A stretch of DNA of 64,000 bases from Leptolyngbyaceae cyanobacterium C42_A2020_001 (GTDB lineage Bacteria > Cyanobacteriota > Cyanobacteriia > Leptolyngbyales > Leptolyngbyaceae), in assembly GCA_015272515.1 (NCBI GenBank), contig JACYLN010000045.1:1-64000 (forward strand), read 5' to 3'. Of this stretch, positions 61,032 to 64,000 are shown piece by piece. Positions within the stretch are counted from its first letter, which is position 1. Every line of letters starts with the position of its first letter. The notes below the pieces were generated by a model, which worked only from the letters and a program-made list of their open reading frames with translations, did no database searches and was not told where the DNA came from. The translations under genes were made by a program, and so were the position numbers.

Positions 61032-63359
61032 TTAAGGGATGAGGGGCGGGGGGTGAGGGCAGGAGAGAGTGGCAAACAGGGGAAGGGATGCGGCGGGGCG
61101 AGGGGGATGGGCAACGAGAACGGTCTCTCCAGTTTGATCCACTACCCAGCCCTGCGCTTCGATGATAGGAGATGGGGGATAGGGGATAGGGGATAGGGAA
61201 GGGGGAGAGGGTGAGGTGGAAGAGTGGGTGGGTGGATGGGTGGGTGGAATTTCATGCACTTGCTTACTCGTCCACTCCCTCACTCCTCTACCTCCCTCAT
61301 TTTCCCGACCTCCCTCATCACGTCTGACTTCTGACTTCTGACTTCTGACTCCTGCCTCCTGAACTCCTGCTTGCGATGCGATCGCGGGTTCAACTAACTG
61401 CGCCAACTCCACCAGCGGATTATTGAGCAGCAATGCTTCTTCTGGATAGGTTGGCAAGCCGCCCCGTCCAGTTACAACAAAGCGGTTCAGTCTATTGCTG
61501 GCGGAACAACCCACCACAATTTGATTGGATGGATCAACGAGGGTGGTGGATAAGGCATCAACTCCGCGACTGGGATCGAGATCAGGGGTGCTGAGAATGA
61601 CTGTGCCACTGACTCCAAACTGAGAACTGGCAGTAATGTCGCTGAATGGGGTGGGGCGGGGCTGAAATTTTAAGCCGTAGATGCCCTGAGCCGTGATGGA
61701 GACTCTGCCCCCTCTGCCCGTAAACGCATTGGCGCTGATGTCGCTATTTTCGGTCAGTACTCCCAGCACAAACGGAGTGCTGAGGGTAATGTTGCCGCCA
61801 TTGCCCCCTGCCCCAATTCCGCCTGCGGTGGTTGAGATCGTGCCGCTATTGCGTAACAGTACATACTCACGGGCATTCAGGGTAATGTTGCCGCCGTCGC
61901 CGTTGCTGGTTGTGGCTGCAATTTGTCCGCGATCGCTGAGGATGAGTTTTCCCGTGTTGATGGTAATATCGCCTGCGTTGCCGCCGAGGGGTGTTTCATT
62001 GCTGACAATCAATCCGCTGGGAAAGGGAGTACCTGTGGCACTCCGAAGTACTGGATCAACGCCAGAAATTGTGACCGTATCGGCTACGTCGATCGCTACG
62101 TTGCCTGCATCCCCTCTACCTCCCTGCACCACGGCTGCTGCAATTTGGGCACCACTGGTTAAGGAGAGCGATCTCGCCTGGATTCGGATTGTGCCGCCAT
62201 TGCCGATCGCCGTCTCGCGGACAGAACTGCGAATGCCTGTGGTTTCGCCTAGTTCAATAGAATCTTGCACTTGAATGATAATATTTCCGGCATTTCCTTG
62301 TCCTAGCGTGCTGGTGTTGAGTTGGGCGCGAGATTGCATCACCAGATTGTTGGCGCGAATAACAATGCTGCCGCCCGATCCCACCGCTTGAGCCGTTAAC
62401 ACTCCATTGAACAGGTTGCTGCCCTGGGCCAGGGTGACCGTTCCCGTCGCATCAATTTCAATGTTTCCTGCTTGGGCTGCGGCTCCAGTTTGGTTAATCC
62501 CCACGGTCAGAGGACTGGCAGCAATCGTCAAGTTTTGGGCTGCGATCGCAATATTTCCCCCGCCCAACGCCCGCACATCGATCGCCGAACGATTTAAAGC
62601 AACATTGGCGCGGCTACTATCTGCTGGCAAGATTAGCCGAAAATCTCCGCCTAAGTTAATCAATCCAGCCGTTGCCAGCCCACCCAACTCCACCCGGCCA
62701 CCTGGTGCGGTTAGTCTGGCTCCATCCAGGGATACTTCTCCCCCAACCAGGGCTAAGGTTTTCCCAGTAGGGACGGTGAGGCGAGCGTTCGCGGTGATTG
62801 GGGCAGGCGCAAGCTGACTGTAGAACAATGCGGATGGATTGACTGTGAGCAAGGATGAGGGTAAAACGGGTGCAACGGCACTGAAGCGATCGCCGTTGGG
62901 AAATACTACGTCACTGGCAGTCGTAGCCACAAACGACCCACCCAGCGACAACTGCGCGTTTGGTCCAAAAATCATGCCACTGGGATTGATCAGAAATAGA
63001 TTGGCAGTCCCATCCACTCGGACTGTGCCCAAAATGGTAGAGGCTTGCCCACCCGTCACCCGACTGAAAATGGTTTGAATTTGAGTTGGAGGGCTGAAGC
63101 GTGCCGTCTGCCCCTCTCCAACGGAAAAGGTTGAAAAGCTGTGAAAGAGATTGCTGCCACGCACCGCTCCACCCTCGATCAAAAAAGTGTTGGCGGCGGG
63201 TTGGGTAACCTGAGAAAATTCGTTGCCTAAGGTGGCATCTGCCGCAATTTGAGCTGGAACTGGTAACGCAGCCGCGATCGCCCACCCTGGAAATACACAA
63301 AAACAGACAAGACGGCTCCAAAACACTTGAACACATCGTCTTGTCTGCTTACGCTTCAT
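61032..63359 (-). CDS. TPS exoprotein with filamentous haemagglutinin N-terminal domain
   Basis: About 775 residues. Signal peptide (WSRLVCFCVFPGWAIAAALPVPAQ), then the haemagglutination TPS domain (GSNLFHSFSTFSVGEGQ, NPSGMIFGPNAQLSLGG) that the partner pore recognises, then beta-helix-type repeats rich in GGNITIN and AGNIxI, and a C-terminal GWVVDQTGETVLVAHPP that is common to cyanobacterial TPS proteins. Residues about 690-760 are a low-complexity insertion encoded by repeat DNA. It has no CHAT domain. I chose the ATG at 63359; the longer frame starts at 63431. No TpsB gene is in the window. A 45-residue secreted peptide lies just upstream on the same strand. Confidence 0.85.
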   Translation of the reverse strand: MKRKQTRRCVQVFWSRLVCFCVFPGWAIAAALPVPAQIAADATLGNEFSQVTQPAANTFLIEGGAVRGSNLFHSFSTFSVGEGQTARFSPPTQIQTIFSRVTGGQASTILGTVRVDGTANLFLINPSGMIFGPNAQLSLGGSFVATTASDVVFPNGDRFSAVAPVLPSSLLTVNPSALFYSQLAPAPITANARLTVPTGKTLALVGGEVSLDGARLTAPGGRVELGGLATAGLINLGGDFRLILPADSSRANVALNRSAIDVRALGGGNIAIAAQNLTIAASPLTVGINQTGAAAQAGNIEIDATGTVTLAQGSNLFNGVLTAQAVGSGGSIVIRANNLVMQSRAQLNTSTLGQGNAGNIIIQVQDSIELGETTGIRSSVRETAIGNGGTIRIQARSLSLTSGAQIAAAVVQGGRGDAGNVAIDVADTVTISGVDPVLRSATGTPFPSGLIVSNETPLGGNAGDITINTGKLILSDRGQIAATTSNGDGGNITLNAREYVLLRNSGTISTTAGGIGAGGNGGNITLSTPFVLGVLTENSDISANAFTGRGGRVSITAQGIYGLKFQPRPTPFSDITASSQFGVSGTVILSTPDLDPSRGVDALSTTLVDPSNQIVVGCSASNRLNRFVVTGRGGLPTYPEEALLLNNPLVELAQLVEPAIASQAGVQEAGVRSQKSEVRRDEGGRENEGGRGVREWTSKQVHEIPPTHPPTHSSTSPSPPSLSPIPYPPSPIIEAQGWVVDQTGETVLVAHPPRPAASLPLFATLSCPHPPPLIP
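61150..61320. repeat. Palindromic G-rich/C-rich element inside the TPS gene
   Basis: G-rich left half (GGGGGATAGGGGATAGGGG, GTGGGTGGGTGGATGG), centre GGAATTTCAT (61246-61255), C-rich right half (CTTACTCGTCCACTCCCTC...). Same plan as 35418 and 39717. Next to it at 61324-61352 lie four 7-bp units of the type CTGACTT. All are read in frame as part of the TPS tail. Confidence 0.65.
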
Positions 63360-63472
63360 GATTTTTATGCTAATGGGGAGTAGAGGGCGGCAGGCACATC
63401 TAAAGAGCCGCAAAATCCGATTGGTACGCAACGAATCACAAATCGGTTAGCCCTACTCCAGAATTCCCACTT

Positions 63473-63610
63473 TTAGCGAAAACAAACCTCTCCTGGATCG
63501 CAGCCGGGATTGATGATATTAGCGTTGGCGGTTGATGCATTGGCAACCACATTGGCAACCACAGAACCAACAATAACGAGAGCTGCCACAAGTGAAAGAT
63601 TGCGTTTCAT
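63473..63610 (-). CDS. Small secreted protein (45 aa)
   Basis: 45 residues: MKRNLSLVAALVIVGSVVANVV... with a signal peptide whose probable cleavage is after NASTANA, leaving a short mature part NIINPGCDPGEVCFR with two cysteines. AGGAG lies 6 bp before the ATG. The two cysteines are 6 residues apart in the mature part and could form a disulfide. It lies about 113 bp upstream of the TPS gene on the same strand, so the two may be cotranscribed. I do not recognise a family. Too short to be certain, but ribosome binding site, signal and spacing agree. Confidence 0.65.
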   Translation of the reverse strand: MKRNLSLVAALVIVGSVVANVVANASTANANIINPGCDPGEVCFR

Positions 63611-64000
63611 AAAAGACTCCTGATTTAGGGCGGGAAACCAGCACTGACTGCGAGTTTTGTGACTGCAAGCTGGTGGATTAATTTCATCCTATGCGTGTTG
63701 AACCAGGCGACATGTGATAGATGTCACAGGGTGCCGAAGGTTCATCACGTCCTCATAAAAGCCCATGCTCTGACAAAATTTTGACGAAACTTGCGAAATC
63801 AGGGTTATTTCTGTGCCTGACAGCAACGAGGTGCATTCTGTTCTGGATTATGCATTGTCAGACGCGTGTGCGATCGCACACATTGCTACTTGATCATTAC
63901 AAAATCCACAGATTGTAGAGACGTTGCAACCTATTGGTGATTCCTTGTATCACACTGTACAATCGGGCACTTGCATTTCGGGTAAGAACACCAGAAGGCA
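63611..64000. other. Unannotated right edge
   Basis: 390 bp to the window end. A 65-codon frame on the plus strand (63721-63918) has no ribosome binding site and no recognisable content. It may be promoter DNA of the small secreted protein; I see nothing else. Confidence 0.4.

Noticed and set aside
63721-63918. 65-codon frame at the right edge
   Set aside because: No ribosome binding site, no similarity I can see, unusual composition.

Overview
The window looks like a chromosome segment of a cyanobacterium, probably a filamentous Leptolyngbya/Oscillatoria-type organism. The octamer GCGATCGC (HIP1) recurs inside genes throughout. Several genes belong to families typical of cyanobacteria: DUF3153, an Npun_F0494-type protein, DevC/DevA exporter parts, two-partner-secretion (TPS) and CHAT proteins, and CHASE2 cyclases. 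I see no rRNA, tRNA, CRISPR array or transposase. The species cannot be named from the sequence alone.

Layout. Positions 1-9754 carry mostly plus-strand metabolic genes: threonine deaminase (cut by the window edge), an ArsM-like methyltransferase, a BaiN/YhiN flavoprotein, a solitary DNA methyltransferase, a structured RNA resembling Yfr2, cobyric acid synthase, a sugar O-methyltransferase-like protein and a short ferredoxin. Positions 9999-25240 are almost all minus strand: glutamate dehydrogenase with a possible NtcA box, an NDP-sugar pyrophosphorylase, scpA, a previously untracked 38-residue membrane protein, LapA-like, AI-2E family, DUF3153, holB, tmk, two tandem FHA paralogues, a copper P-type ATPase and an AT-rich GT39-type glycosyltransferase. 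Positions 25764-32800 are plus strand: a rhodanese fold without its cysteine, a glutathione-reductase-like flavoenzyme, two GT4 glycosyltransferases, a secreted protein built of five repeats, and a peptidoglycan-binding protein.

Positions 32922-43281 hold a lone pstS, a fatty-acid-hydroxylase/Mpo1-like/amidohydrolase set, a devC-devA pair without devB, nanE, a lone DUF433 gene, a proline-rich membrane protein and a CDF-like transporter with altered metal ligands. Positions 43249-55850 are envelope oriented. A 1580-residue ORF fuses a GT2 glycosyltransferase to a TPS haemagglutinin and a CHAT protease. It is followed by an ArsR-type regulator with a clear inverted-repeat operator, an amidase, and a three-gene set (flavoprotein, GtrB-like GT2, 1022-residue membrane protein) that resembles a lipid-linked glycan transfer system. 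Positions 55877-63610 contain a response-regulator remnant, FHA, polysaccharide deacetylase, CHASE2-adenylate cyclase, a second TPS protein and a 45-residue secreted protein.

Taken together, the right half is rich in envelope and surface functions: glycosyltransferases, peptidoglycan enzymes, secreted repeat proteins, and TPS exoproteins whose TpsB pore is not in the window. The whole window is also peppered with small non-coding repeats: a 102-bp MITE-like element in two near-identical copies, REP-like double hairpins, and G-rich/C-rich palindromes around a GAAATTTC-like centre. Some of these repeats have entered coding regions in frame.
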